From Umezawaea sp039922235 (GTDB lineage: Bacteria > Actinomycetota > Actinomycetes > Mycobacteriales > Pseudonocardiaceae), in contig JBDSAJ010000443.1 of the NCBI GenBank assembly GCA_039922235.1, forward strand, positions 1-44,026: a stretch of DNA of 44,026 nt, given 5' to 3'. The translations under genes and the position numbers were made by a program. How positions within the stretch are numbered: the stretch's first letter is position 1; every line of letters starts with the position of its first letter. The notes below the pieces were generated by a model. That model searched no databases and was not told where the DNA came from. It saw only the letters and a program-made list of their open reading frames with translations. Positions 32,207 through 40,379 of this stretch are shown in pieces.

Positions 32207-33174
32207 CGGTGACCAACACCGTCCCCGGCACCACAGACGTGGGATCGGCGGCTAGTGGCGGCGGTGCCGTCGGCTCCCACCCCGTGAGGCGGCGCCACCG
32301 GCGTCGCCTCACGGGATCCAGCTTCACGCCGTGGCTGTTCCTGCTGCCCGCGGTGCTCATCTTCATCGTCTTCAAGTACCTGCCGATGATCGAGGGGATC
32401 CGGCTGAGCCTGTACCAGGTTCGGCCGTTCCTCGGCGACCTGTGGGTGGGCTTCGACAACTACGCCCGCATCCTCGGCGACGAGCGGTTCCGCGACGCGA
32501 TCGGGCACACCCTCGTGCTCGCGCTCGGCCAGACGATCGGCTCGATGGTGATCGGGTTCGCGCTGGCCCTCCTGCTGGAGGGGCACGCGAAGTCGCTGTG
32601 GTTCGTGCGGTCCGCGGTCTTCCTTCCCGTGGTCGCCGCGACCGCCGTCATCGGCGAGATCTGGCGGCTGCTGTTCTTCCCGGCCCCGGAGGGCTTCGTC
32701 AACACGGTGCTGTCGATCGTGGGCCTCGGCCCGTGGACGTTCCTGGACAGCCCGGACACCTCGCTCGCGTCGGTGATGTTCGTCGGCATCTGGAAGGGCG
32801 CGCCGTACGACATGGTGCTGATCCTCGCGGGGCTCGCGGGGATCGACCGCCAGCAGTACGAGGCCTCCGCCATCGACGGCGCCACCACGCTCCAGCGCAT
32901 CCGGCACATCACGCTGCCCGCGCTGCGGCCGGTGATCACGATCCTGCTGACCCTGGCGTCCATCCGCGGCCTGCGGGTGTTCACCGAGGTCTACGTCCTC
33001 ACCGGCGGTGGCCCGGCGGGCTCCACCGACGTGTGGATGACGCGGGTGTTCACGGTCGCGTTCGAGCGCAACGAGATCGGCGTCGCGTCCGCCGGTTCGG
33101 TGCTGCTCTTCCTGATCACGTTCGCGCTGACGGTCGTGGTCCAGCTGTACCGACGGCGGAAGGAGGCCAGGTGA
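32203..33174 (+). CDS. ABC sugar transporter permease, MalF/UgpA type
   Basis: A 323-residue inner-membrane protein with a basic N-terminus (VRRRHRRRLTG) and six helices, starting with WLFLLPAVLIFIVFKYLP. The cytosolic coupling loop is the EAA-type motif YEASAIDGATTLQRIRHITLP, which docks the ATPase. It pairs with the next permease. The GTG start overlaps the binding-protein stop by 4 bases. No ATPase gene lies in the locus, so a shared ATPase such as MsiK must drive it. Confidence 0.93.
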   Translation: MTVTNTVPGTTDVGSAASGGGAVGSHPVRRRHRRRLTGSSFTPWLFLLPAVLIFIVFKYLPMIEGIRLSLYQVRPFLGDLWVGFDNYARILGDERFRDAIGHTLVLALGQTIGSMVIGFALALLLEGHAKSLWFVRSAVFLPVVAATAVIGEIWRLLFFPAPEGFVNTVLSIVGLGPWTFLDSPDTSLASVMFVGIWKGAPYDMVLILAGLAGIDRQQYEASAIDGATTLQRIRHITLPALRPVITILLTLASIRGLRVFTEVYVLTGGGPAGSTDVWMTRVFTVAFERNEIGVASAGSVLLFLITFALTVVVQLYRRRKEAR

Positions 33175-34046
33175 GCGTCGCCGAGAAGTGCGACACCGCG
33201 CTCGGGTGGTCGACCGGTCGTCAGGCCTGGCTGAGCCGGGGCATCCGGATCGCGCTCAGCGTGGGGGCCGTGCTGCTGTTCACCGGTCCGCTGGTCACCG
33301 TGTTCTCCGGGGCGTTCGACCACAACCCCGACCCGACCCGGCTGTCCGTGCTGCCCAACAAGCCCTCGATGATCAACTTCGAGGAGGCGGGTTCGAAGGG
33401 CATCTGGCACTACCTGACGAACTCGCTGATCATCGCGGGCGGGGCGCTGCTGCTCCAACTCGCGGTCAGCGTCTTCGCCGCGTACGCCTTGGCGCGCAAG
33501 AAGTTCCGGGGGCAGGCGATCATGCTGCTCCTGATCCTCACCACCATGATGCTGCCCGAGGAGGTCATCGCCATCCCCCTGTCCCTGGTGATCGGCGACC
33601 TCCCCCTCGTGCACGTCAGCCTGAAGGGCACCCTGCTCGGCGTGATCCTGCCGCTGGGTGCGTGGGGCTTCTCCATCTTCGTCATGACGGAGTTCATGAA
33701 GGAGATCCCCATGGAGCTCGAAGAGGCAGCCAAGGTCGACGGCGCGGGGGAGTTCCGGATCTTCGCGCAGATCATCCTGCCGCTGGTCAAGCCCGCTCTC
33801 GGTGTAGTCGCCGTGTTCGGGTTCACCATGATCTGGGAGCAGTACCTGCTCCCGCTGATCGTTGCCGCAGATCCTTCCGACTACACGCTGACCGTTGCCC
33901 TGCTGTCGTTGAGATCCGATCAAGAGGTCGGGCCGGGAATCGTTTTGGCCGGAGCATTGCTGGCGCTGGTGCCGAGTCTGGTCGTGTACCTGTCGCTGCA
34001 GAAGTCTTTCCTGCGTGGGATCACCACCGGAGCGATCAAGGGATGA
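33171..34046 (+). CDS. ABC sugar transporter permease, MalG/UgpE type
   Basis: A 291-residue inner-membrane protein with six helices (IRIALSVGAVLLFTGPLV first) and the EAA loop MELEEAAKVDGAGEFRIFAQIILP. GTG 33171 overlaps the stop of the preceding permease (GTGA), and the longer open frame upstream is out of register with that gene. It completes the membrane part of the importer. The end GITTGAIKG is typical of MalG-type permeases. Confidence 0.93.
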   Translation: MSVAEKCDTALGWSTGRQAWLSRGIRIALSVGAVLLFTGPLVTVFSGAFDHNPDPTRLSVLPNKPSMINFEEAGSKGIWHYLTNSLIIAGGALLLQLAVSVFAAYALARKKFRGQAIMLLLILTTMMLPEEVIAIPLSLVIGDLPLVHVSLKGTLLGVILPLGAWGFSIFVMTEFMKEIPMELEEAAKVDGAGEFRIFAQIILPLVKPALGVVAVFGFTMIWEQYLLPLIVAADPSDYTLTVALLSLRSDQEVGPGIVLAGALLALVPSLVVYLSLQKSFLRGITTGAIKG

Positions 34047-34052
34047 AGGTCT

Positions 34053-34955
34053 ATGCAACTCGATGGGGTGCTGTTCTTTCCGGTCACACCGTTCGACCCG
34101 ACCGGGGCGATCGCGGAGGACGTGCTCGCTGAGCACGTCAAGCACGGTGTCTCCGCGGGGCCGGGCGCGGTCTTCGTCGCCTGCGGGACAGGGGAGTTCC
34201 ACGCGCTCGGTCTGGAGGAGTTCGAGCGCGCCGTTGCCGTCGCGGTCGAGGCGACGGCGGGCCGGGTGCCGGTGTTCGCGGGCGCGGGCGGTCCGCTGCC
34301 CATCGCCAGGGACTTCGCCAGGGCCGCCGCGCGGGCGGGTGCCGACGGGCTCCTGCTGCTGCCGCCGTACCTGGTGACCAACCCCGCCAAGGGACTCGTC
34401 CGCTACGTCGCCGACGTCGCGACCGCGACCGAGCTGCCGGTGATCGTCTACCAGCGCAACAACGCCGTGTTCACCCCGGACACCGCGGTCGAGGTCGCGT
34501 CGCTGCCGACCGTCGTCGGGTTCAAGGACGGCCTCGGCGACATCGACCTGCTCCAGCGGATCGTCCTCGCGGTGCGCTCGCGGGTGACCAAGCCGTTCCA
34601 GTTCTTCAACGGCCTGCCGACCGCAGAACTGACCGTGCCCGCGTACCGGGGCATCGGCGTCGACCTGTACTCCTCGGCGGTGTTCGCGTTCGCCCCGGAC
34701 ATCTCGCTCGGCTTCTACCAGGCCGTGCAGGACGACGACACCGAACTGGTGCGCCGCTACCTCACCGAGTTCTACGTGCCGCTGGTCGAGTTGCGCGACC
34801 AGGTCCCCGGCTACGCCGTCGCGTTGGTGAAGGCGGCCGTGAAGCTGGGCGGACTGGACGCCGGAGGGGTGCGTCCGCCGTTCCTCGACCCGACGCCCGA
34901 GCACATCGAGGAACTGGAGCGGATCATCGCGGCGGGGAGGGCCTTGACCGCATGA
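34053..34955 (+). CDS. kdgD: 5-dehydro-4-deoxyglucarate dehydratase
   Basis: A 300-residue TIM barrel of the dihydrodipicolinate synthase family that converts 5-dehydro-4-deoxy-D-glucarate to 2-oxoglutarate semialdehyde, CO2 and water. Schiff-base Lys158 is in VVGFKDGLGD, the catalytic Tyr133 in VIVYQRNN, and the carboxylate-binding loop ACGTGEF lies at 43-49; the GEF in place of the usual GE-x-x and the YQRNN segment are KdgD traits rather than DapA ones. It starts 6 bp after the permease gene and ends with a 4-bp overlap into glucarate dehydratase, its metabolic predecessor. Confidence 0.93.
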   Translation: MQLDGVLFFPVTPFDPTGAIAEDVLAEHVKHGVSAGPGAVFVACGTGEFHALGLEEFERAVAVAVEATAGRVPVFAGAGGPLPIARDFARAAARAGADGLLLLPPYLVTNPAKGLVRYVADVATATELPVIVYQRNNAVFTPDTAVEVASLPTVVGFKDGLGDIDLLQRIVLAVRSRVTKPFQFFNGLPTAELTVPAYRGIGVDLYSSAVFAFAPDISLGFYQAVQDDDTELVRRYLTEFYVPLVELRDQVPGYAVALVKAAVKLGGLDAGGVRPPFLDPTPEHIEELERIIAAGRALTA

Positions 34956-36217
34956 GGATCACCGACATCACGGTCACGCCGGTCGCCTTCCGCGACCCGC
35001 CGCTGCTGAACTCCGCCGGCGTGCACGAGCCGTGGGCGCTGCGGACGATCATCGAGGTCCACACCGACGAGGGGATCTCCGGGCTCGGCGAGAGCTACGG
35101 CGACCTCGGCCACCTGGAGAAGCTGAACCAGGTCGCGCCCGCGCTCATCGGCCTGGACGTGCACCAGCTCAACCTCATGCACGCCAAGGTCGCCGAGGTG
35201 CTCGGCGGCAAGTCGGGCGACGACCGGCACGGCCTCACCGGCACGCTCACCGCCGAGGGCACGGTCGACCGGGTGTACTCGCCGTTCGAGGTCGCGACAT
35301 GGGACATCCGCGGCAAGTCGCTCGGCCGCCCGGTGTCGGACCTGCTCGGCGGCGCCGTGCGGGATGCCGTGCCCTACAGCGCTTACCTGTTCTACAAGTG
35401 GGCTGGGCACCCCGGTGCCGAGCCCGACCAGTGGGGCGAGGCGCTCGACCCGGCGGGCATCGTGGCGCAGGCTCGACAGCTCATCGACGAGTACGGGTTC
35501 GGCTCGATCAAGCTCAAGGGCGGCGTCTTCCCGCCCGACGAGGAGATCGCGGCGATCCACGCGTTGCGCGAGGCCTTCCCGGACCTCCCGCTGCGGCTCG
35601 ACCCGAACGCCGCGTGGTCGGTGGAGACGTCGATCCGCGTCGCCGAGGCGCTGGACGGCGTGATCGAGTACCTCGAAGACCCGACGGAGGGCCTCCAGGG
35701 CCTGTCCGAGGTGGCCAAGGCAGCTGGGGTGTCCATGCCGCTGGCCACCAACATGTACGTGGTCGCCTTCGAGCACATCGCGCCGTCGGTCGAGATCGAC
35801 GCGTTGCAGGTCATCCTGTCCGACCACCACTACTGGGGCGGGCTGAGCCGGTCCCGCAACCTCGCGGCGATCTGCGAGACGTTCGGCATCGGCCTGTCGA
35901 TGCACTCCAACTCGCACCTCGGGATCAGCCTCGCCGCGATGACCCACCTCGCCGCCGCGACGCCGAACCTGAGCTACGCGTGCGACACGCACTACCCGTG
36001 GAACAAGGCGGACGACGTCGTCCAGTCCGGTGTGCTGACCTTCGTGGACGGTGCGGTCCCGGTGCCGACCACGCCCGGCCTCGGCGTCGAACTGGACCGC
36101 GACGCGCTGGCCCGGCTGGCGGAGAACTACCGCGCCTGCGGCCTCACCCAGCGCGACGACACCGGGTACATGCAGAAGTTCGACCCGACCTACGAGAGGA
36201 TGCGCCCCCGGTGGTGA
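34952..36217 (+). CDS. gudD: Glucarate dehydratase (enolase superfamily)
   Basis: A 421-residue enzyme that dehydrates D-glucarate to 5-dehydro-4-deoxyglucarate. It has the bases Lys187-x-Lys189 (SIKLKGG), Mg2+ ligands in RLDPNAAW (Asp217) and YLEDPTEG (Glu242) plus the third in SDHHYW, and the His of the second base in MHSNSHLGISLA (about 322). PYSAYLFYK, LATNMYVV and VPTTPGLGVELD also match glucarate dehydratases and separate it from mandelate racemase relatives. ATG 34952 overlaps the kdgD stop by 4 bases. Galactarate or the lactone could also be handled, but glucarate is the best fit. Confidence 0.93.
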   Translation: MRITDITVTPVAFRDPPLLNSAGVHEPWALRTIIEVHTDEGISGLGESYGDLGHLEKLNQVAPALIGLDVHQLNLMHAKVAEVLGGKSGDDRHGLTGTLTAEGTVDRVYSPFEVATWDIRGKSLGRPVSDLLGGAVRDAVPYSAYLFYKWAGHPGAEPDQWGEALDPAGIVAQARQLIDEYGFGSIKLKGGVFPPDEEIAAIHALREAFPDLPLRLDPNAAWSVETSIRVAEALDGVIEYLEDPTEGLQGLSEVAKAAGVSMPLATNMYVVAFEHIAPSVEIDALQVILSDHHYWGGLSRSRNLAAICETFGIGLSMHSNSHLGISLAAMTHLAAATPNLSYACDTHYPWNKADDVVQSGVLTFVDGAVPVPTTPGLGVELDRDALARLAENYRACGLTQRDDTGYMQKFDPTYERMRPRW

Positions 36218-37374
36218 CCACCATCGCACACGTCTACCCGTGGGACGTCGTAGGCGATCCCCATGCGGCACAGCGGTACGCGGACCTCGGGGTGGACGCC
36301 GTGGCGCTCGCCGCTTCATACCACACCGTGCGCGCCGCGACCCCGCTGCACCCGGAGCACCGGATGGTCGACGCGCGGCACGCGGCGTTCTACCTCCCGG
36401 TCCGCGACGAGGCCTGGGAGGGCAAGCGGCTGGTGCCCGCCGAACCGTCCTGGGTGGACGGTGACAACTCCTTCGGCGCGGCGGCGGACGCGCTGCGCGC
36501 GGTGGGGCTGCCGGTCTACGCGTGGACCGTGCTGACCCACAGCAGCAGGCTCGGCGACCAGCACCCGGACACCACCGTCGTCAACGCCTTCGGCGACCGC
36601 TACCCGTACGCGCTGTGCACGGCGAACCCCGACGTCGTCGAGTACGCGCGCACCCTGGTGACCGAGGTGCTCGACCTCGGCCGCCCGGACGGGATCGTGC
36701 TGGAGGCGTGCGGTCCGCTCGGCTTCTTCCACGGCGGCCACCACGAGAAGACCGACGGCGCGGACTGGAACCCGGTCCAGCAGAAGCTGCTGTCACTGTG
36801 CTTCTGCGTCGCGTGCGCGGTGCTCTACCAGGACGCGGGCATCGACGTGGACGACCTGCGCGCCGCCGTGCGCGCGGGGGTGGACGCCGGTGCGCCGAGC
36901 GTCGAGGAAGCGTTGGGAGACCTGGCGAAGCCGGTGTCCTCGGTGCGCACGGGCATCGTCCGCGAGCTGCGCGGGACGCTCGTCGCACTGGTGCGGGAAC
37001 AGGCGCCGGGTACCCGGATCGCCGTGCACGCCACGGCCGACGAGTGGGCCACCGGCCCGTTCGCCACCGTCGCGGCAGGCGTGGACGCGGACGTCGACGT
37101 GCTCACGGTGTTCTGCTGGCCGGGCGCGGAGGCGTCGACCCCAGCCATCCGCGCGCTGCGGGAGGTGGCGGGGCCGGACGCCCGGATCGCGAGCTACGTG
37201 CTGGCGCTGCCGCCCAAGCCGGTCGACGGCGAGGCGCTGCTCGACGAGTGGAAGCACTACGCGGCCGAAGGCGTCGAGGAGTTCCACCTCTACCACGCCG
37301 GACTGGCCTCACAGCCGAGGCTGGACGCCCTCAAGCACGCGGTCGCGGGCATCAGGGATCACCTGAACAGGTAG
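36214..37374 (+). CDS. Uncharacterised protein of the glucarate operon, probable TIM-barrel enzyme
   Basis: A 386-residue cytosolic protein with no signal peptide and no assigned family that I can name. Alternating strand/helix pattern suggests a TIM barrel: ADLGVDAVALAASYHTVRA, GLPVYAWTVLTHSS, a conserved-looking NAFGDRYPYALCTANP, the acidic strand DGIVLEACGPLGFFHGGHHEK (with two Gly-His-rich turns), a Cys cluster LSLCFCVACAVLY, then VDVLTVFCWPG and VEEFHLYHAGL late. The EACGP, HGGHHEK and CFC-x2-C segments look like active-site or metal-site material. GTG 36214 overlaps the gudD stop by 4 bases. A glycosidase-like or lactone/sugar-acid enzyme feeding the pathway is an inference. Confidence 0.75.
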   Translation: MTTIAHVYPWDVVGDPHAAQRYADLGVDAVALAASYHTVRAATPLHPEHRMVDARHAAFYLPVRDEAWEGKRLVPAEPSWVDGDNSFGAAADALRAVGLPVYAWTVLTHSSRLGDQHPDTTVVNAFGDRYPYALCTANPDVVEYARTLVTEVLDLGRPDGIVLEACGPLGFFHGGHHEKTDGADWNPVQQKLLSLCFCVACAVLYQDAGIDVDDLRAAVRAGVDAGAPSVEEALGDLAKPVSSVRTGIVRELRGTLVALVREQAPGTRIAVHATADEWATGPFATVAAGVDADVDVLTVFCWPGAEASTPAIRALREVAGPDARIASYVLALPPKPVDGEALLDEWKHYAAEGVEEFHLYHAGLASQPRLDALKHAVAGIRDHLNR

Positions 37375-37385
37375 AACAGGCAACT

Positions 37386-37434
37386 GTGAAGAGGACGGAG
37401 CAACCCGAGGACGGGGTTGCTCCGTCCTCTTCAC
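37386..37434 (+). terminator. Long perfect hairpin at the end of the glucarate operon
   Basis: Arms 37386-37406 and 37414-37434 pair over all 21 bp with a 7-nt loop. It starts 11 bp after the operon's last stop and its right arm ends immediately before the ATG of the next gene. No T tract follows. Confidence 0.75.
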
Positions 37435-37929
37435 ATGAGAAGCCTAGGAACCACCGTCGTCGCAGGTGTTCTGCTCCTGCTGGTCTCGGCGTGCGCGAGC
37501 CCGCAGGCCCAGGTCGGCGCCGGGTCCCCTGGCACCGGCGAGCCGCAGATCAGCGTCTCCTCGTCACCCGCGCCCACGTCGTCGAGCGCACCCGACATCG
37601 CGCCGGGTGAGCCGCCGCCCAACGGAGGCATCCCGGTCCCGCCCGCGAAGCTCGACGCCGCCGCGCTGCCCGAGGGCTACCCGCGGTCGGTGTGGACCGA
37701 AGGCGACGGCACGGTCATCGGCGTGATCGGCCAGGAAGGCGGCTGCAGCAAGGTCGGCGTGCAGGTGGTCGAGCAGTCCGCGACCTCCGTGCACCTCGAA
37801 CTGGTCGAGACGCTGCCCGCCGAGCAGCAGATGTGCACGATGGACATCCGGTTCCCGCCGCTGACGGCGAAGCTCGACGCGCCGCTGGCCGAGCGGACCG
37901 TCGTGCTGACCTCGCGGCAGACCAGGTAG
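37435..37929 (+). CDS. Hypothetical lipoprotein, first of a tandem paralogous pair
   Basis: A 164-residue exported lipoprotein of unknown function: signal RSLGTTVVAGVLLLL with lipobox VSAC, a Ser/Pro-rich linker of about 50 residues, then a small domain (VPPAKLDAAALPEGYP, VIGVIGQEGGCSKVGVQV, QQMCTMDIRFPPL, ERTVVLTSRQ) with two Cys that likely form a disulfide. The same domain occurs in the lipoprotein encoded next. The ATG abuts the preceding hairpin and has no ribosome site, so it may be read from a leaderless mRNA or by readthrough; TTG 37417 is a less likely start. Confidence 0.75.
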   Translation: MRSLGTTVVAGVLLLLVSACASPQAQVGAGSPGTGEPQISVSSSPAPTSSSAPDIAPGEPPPNGGIPVPPAKLDAAALPEGYPRSVWTEGDGTVIGVIGQEGGCSKVGVQVVEQSATSVHLELVETLPAEQQMCTMDIRFPPLTAKLDAPLAERTVVLTSRQTR

Positions 37930-37933
37930 GCCT

Positions 37934-37969
37934 GGCGCCCGGCGGACGTCCCCCCGTCAGCCGGGCGCC
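37934..37969 (+). terminator. Terminator between the two lipoprotein genes
   Basis: GGCGCCCGGC (37934-37943) pairs perfectly with GCCGGGCGCC (37960-37969), 16-nt loop, followed by TTCCT, 4 bp past the stop codon. Confidence 0.7.
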
Positions 37970-38037
37970 TTCCTGTCCTGCTTTGTCCTGTCCAGCCCGT
38001 CCTGCAACCGACTGGCCGCCTGTACCGTCCTTGCGAT

Positions 38038-38604
38038 ATGAGGAACGCCAAGGTGCTCGTCGCCCTCGCCGTGGGACTCTGCGCGCTGGCAGGGTGCGGC
38101 GATGTCGAAGTCTTCGGGTCAGGCGGATCGTCCAGCACGGCCTCAACCCCGTCGTCGGACGACTCGCCCTCGCCGTCGGCGTCCGGCCTCCCACCGGGCT
38201 CGGCCACGCTGCCGTCGTCGAACGTCCGCCCTCCCGGCCAGAGCCAGGTCCCGGACCGGCCGCCGCAGTCCTCCGCGACACCGCTGCCCGGTGGCGCGAC
38301 CGAGGTACCGCCCGCGCGGGTCGACGGCACGGTGCTGCCGGAGACGTACAAGTCCCAGGTGCAGGTCGGGTCGGACGACAGGACCCTGCTGGTGATCGGC
38401 CAGGCGGGCGGCTGCAAGACCGCCTCCGCCGAGGTCACCGCCGAGTCGGCCGACCAGGTCCTGATCACGCTCGTCACCACGTACTACGCGCCCAACGGCG
38501 GCTTGTGCACCCAGGAGATCCGCGACGTCCCGCTCAACGTGACCCTCAAGGCTCCCTTGGGTAACCGTCGAATCGTGCTTGAAGCCCGTCAGGACGCGGC
38601 CTAG
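38038..38604 (+). CDS. Hypothetical lipoprotein, second of the tandem pair
   Basis: A 188-residue lipoprotein of unknown function: signal RNAKVLVALAVGLCAL with lipobox AGC, a Ser/Pro/Gly-rich linker of about 70 residues, and a C-terminal domain clearly related to the upstream protein (VPPARVDGTVLPETY, LLVIGQAGGCKTASAEV, GGLCTQEIRDVPLNVTL, NRRIVLEARQ) with the two Cys conserved. Tandem duplication followed by divergence is the simple explanation. TACCGT nine bases ahead of ATG could be a -10 of a leaderless mRNA. Possibly cell-surface; partner unknown. Confidence 0.78.
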   Translation: MRNAKVLVALAVGLCALAGCGDVEVFGSGGSSSTASTPSSDDSPSPSASGLPPGSATLPSSNVRPPGQSQVPDRPPQSSATPLPGGATEVPPARVDGTVLPETYKSQVQVGSDDRTLLVIGQAGGCKTASAEVTAESADQVLITLVTTYYAPNGGLCTQEIRDVPLNVTLKAPLGNRRIVLEARQDAA

Positions 38605-38605
38605 C

Positions 38606-38639
38606 AGTGGGGGAAGGGCTCGAAAGCCGTTCCCCCACT
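38606..38639. terminator. Bidirectional terminator between lipoprotein and fumarase genes
   Basis: AGTGGGGGAAGGGCT (38606-38620) pairs with 38625-38639 with one mismatch around a CGAA tetraloop, between convergent stops at 38604 and 38644. Confidence 0.8.
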
Positions 38640-38643
38640 CCCT

Positions 38644-40302
38644 CTACTTCCTAAACGACACCGTGAGCAGCGGCGCGCTGGTCTCTGAGAAGAAGTCGTT
38701 GCCCTTGTCGTCGACCACGACGAACGCGGGGAAGTCCTCGACCTCGATCTTCCACACGGCTTCCATGCCCAGTTCGGCGTACTCCAACACGTCGACCTTG
38801 CGGATGCAGTCCTGCGCCAGCCGTGCGGCCGGGCCGCCGATGGAGCCGAGGTAGAACCCGCCGTGCTCCTGGCAGGCGTTGGTGACCTGCTTGGACCGGT
38901 TGCCCTTGGCCAGCATCACCTGCGAGCCGCCGGCCGCCTGGAAGCGCTCGACGTAGGAGTCCATCCGGCCCGCGGTGGTCGGGCCGAACGAGCCGGAGGC
39001 GTAGCCCTCGGGCGTCTTGGCCGGACCGGCGTAGTAGACCGGGTGGTCCTTCAGGTACTGCGGCATGCCCTCGCCCGCGTCGAGCCGTTCCTTGATCTTG
39101 GCGTGCGCGATGTCCCGCGCCACGACCAGCGGCCCGGTCAGCGACACCCGCGTCTTCACCGGCAGTGCGGACAGCGCGGCGCGGATCTCGTCCATCGGCC
39201 GGGTGAGGTCGATCTTCACGACCTCGTCCGACAGGTGCTCGTCCTGCACGTCGGGCAGGAAGTGCGCCGGGTCGCGCTCCAACTGCTCCAGGAACACGCC
39301 GTCGGCGGTGATCTTCGCCTTGACCTGCCGGTCGGCCGAGCAGGACACGGCGATGCCGACGGGGCAGGACGCGCCGTGCCGGGGGAGCCGGACCACGCGG
39401 ACGTCGTGGCAGAAGTACTTGCCGCCGAACTGCGCGCCGATGCCGAAGTTCCGGGTCAGCTCCAGGACCTGCTGCTCCAGGTCGGTGTCGCGGAACGCGT
39501 GGCCCAGCGGCGAGCCCTCGGTCGGCAGGTCGTCGAGGTACCGCGCGGACGCGAGCTTCGCGACCTTCAGGTTCTGCTCGGCCGACAGCCCGCCGACGAC
39601 CACGGCGAGGTGGTACGGCGGGCACGCGGCCGTGCCGAGCGAGCGCAGCTTCTCGTCCAGGAACGTGGCCAGCCGCTTCGGGTTCAGCAGCGCCTTCGTC
39701 TCCTGGTAGAGGAACGTCTTGTTCGCGCTGCCGCCGCCCTTGGCCATGAACAGGAACTCGTACTTGGGCTCCGTGCCGGGCGCGTTGAACAGGTCGATCT
39801 GCGCGGGCAGGTTGGTGCCGGTGTTCTTCTCGTCCCAGAAAGTCGTCGGCGCCATCTGCGAGTACCGCAGGTTCAGCTCCTGGTAGGCCTCGAAGATGCC
39901 GCGCGACAGGGCTTCGGAGTCGGTGCCGCCGGTCAGGACGGACTCGGTGCGCTTGCCCATGATGATGGCCGTGCCGGTGTCCTGGCACATCGGCAGCACG
40001 CCGCCCGCGGCGATGTTCGCGTTGCGCAGCAGGTCCATCGCGACGAACCGGTCGTTGCCGCTCGCCTCGGGGTCGTCCACGATCGCGCGCAGCTGGGCGA
40101 GGTGCGACGGCCGCAGCAGGTGCTGGATGTCGCGGATCGCTTCCTTGGCCAGCAGCGTCAGCGTCTCGGGGGCGATCTCCAGGAACTTCCGGCCCGCGGC
40201 CTCGATGACCTTGACGCCCTCGGACGTCAGCAGGCGGTACTCGGTTCTGGTGTCCTTCGCCAAGGGGAGGACGTCGGTGTACTGGAACGTGGTGGTGGGC
40301 AC
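38644..40302 (-). CDS. fumA: Class I fumarate hydratase (iron-sulfur)
   Basis: A 552-residue TCA-cycle enzyme that interconverts fumarate and malate using a 4Fe-4S cluster. Three cluster Cys are visible: LPMCQDTGT (about 105), GTAACPPYHLAV (about 223) and GASCPVGIAVSC (about 317), with the N-terminal alpha domain (NLPAQIDLF, KGGGSANKTFLYQ) and the C-terminal swivel beta domain (GPLVVARDIAHAKIKERLD, YYAGPAKTPEGYASGSFGPTT). This full-length single-chain form matches E. coli FumA/FumB. Many actinomycetes have this oxygen-labile type beside class II FumC. It is transcribed alone, divergent from the APH-like kinase gene. Confidence 0.95.
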   Translation of the reverse strand: MPTTTFQYTDVLPLAKDTRTEYRLLTSEGVKVIEAAGRKFLEIAPETLTLLAKEAIRDIQHLLRPSHLAQLRAIVDDPEASGNDRFVAMDLLRNANIAAGGVLPMCQDTGTAIIMGKRTESVLTGGTDSEALSRGIFEAYQELNLRYSQMAPTTFWDEKNTGTNLPAQIDLFNAPGTEPKYEFLFMAKGGGSANKTFLYQETKALLNPKRLATFLDEKLRSLGTAACPPYHLAVVVGGLSAEQNLKVAKLASARYLDDLPTEGSPLGHAFRDTDLEQQVLELTRNFGIGAQFGGKYFCHDVRVVRLPRHGASCPVGIAVSCSADRQVKAKITADGVFLEQLERDPAHFLPDVQDEHLSDEVVKIDLTRPMDEIRAALSALPVKTRVSLTGPLVVARDIAHAKIKERLDAGEGMPQYLKDHPVYYAGPAKTPEGYASGSFGPTTAGRMDSYVERFQAAGGSQVMLAKGNRSKQVTNACQEHGGFYLGSIGGPAARLAQDCIRKVDVLEYAELGMEAVWKIEVEDFPAFVVVDDKGNDFFSETSAPLLTVSFRK

Positions 40303-40379
40303 GTCGGCGGGCTCCCTTTGCGCGCTTCGGAATCCGACGACGGTATCCGATCTCCGCCGCCCCGCCCCGCCACCGTGAT

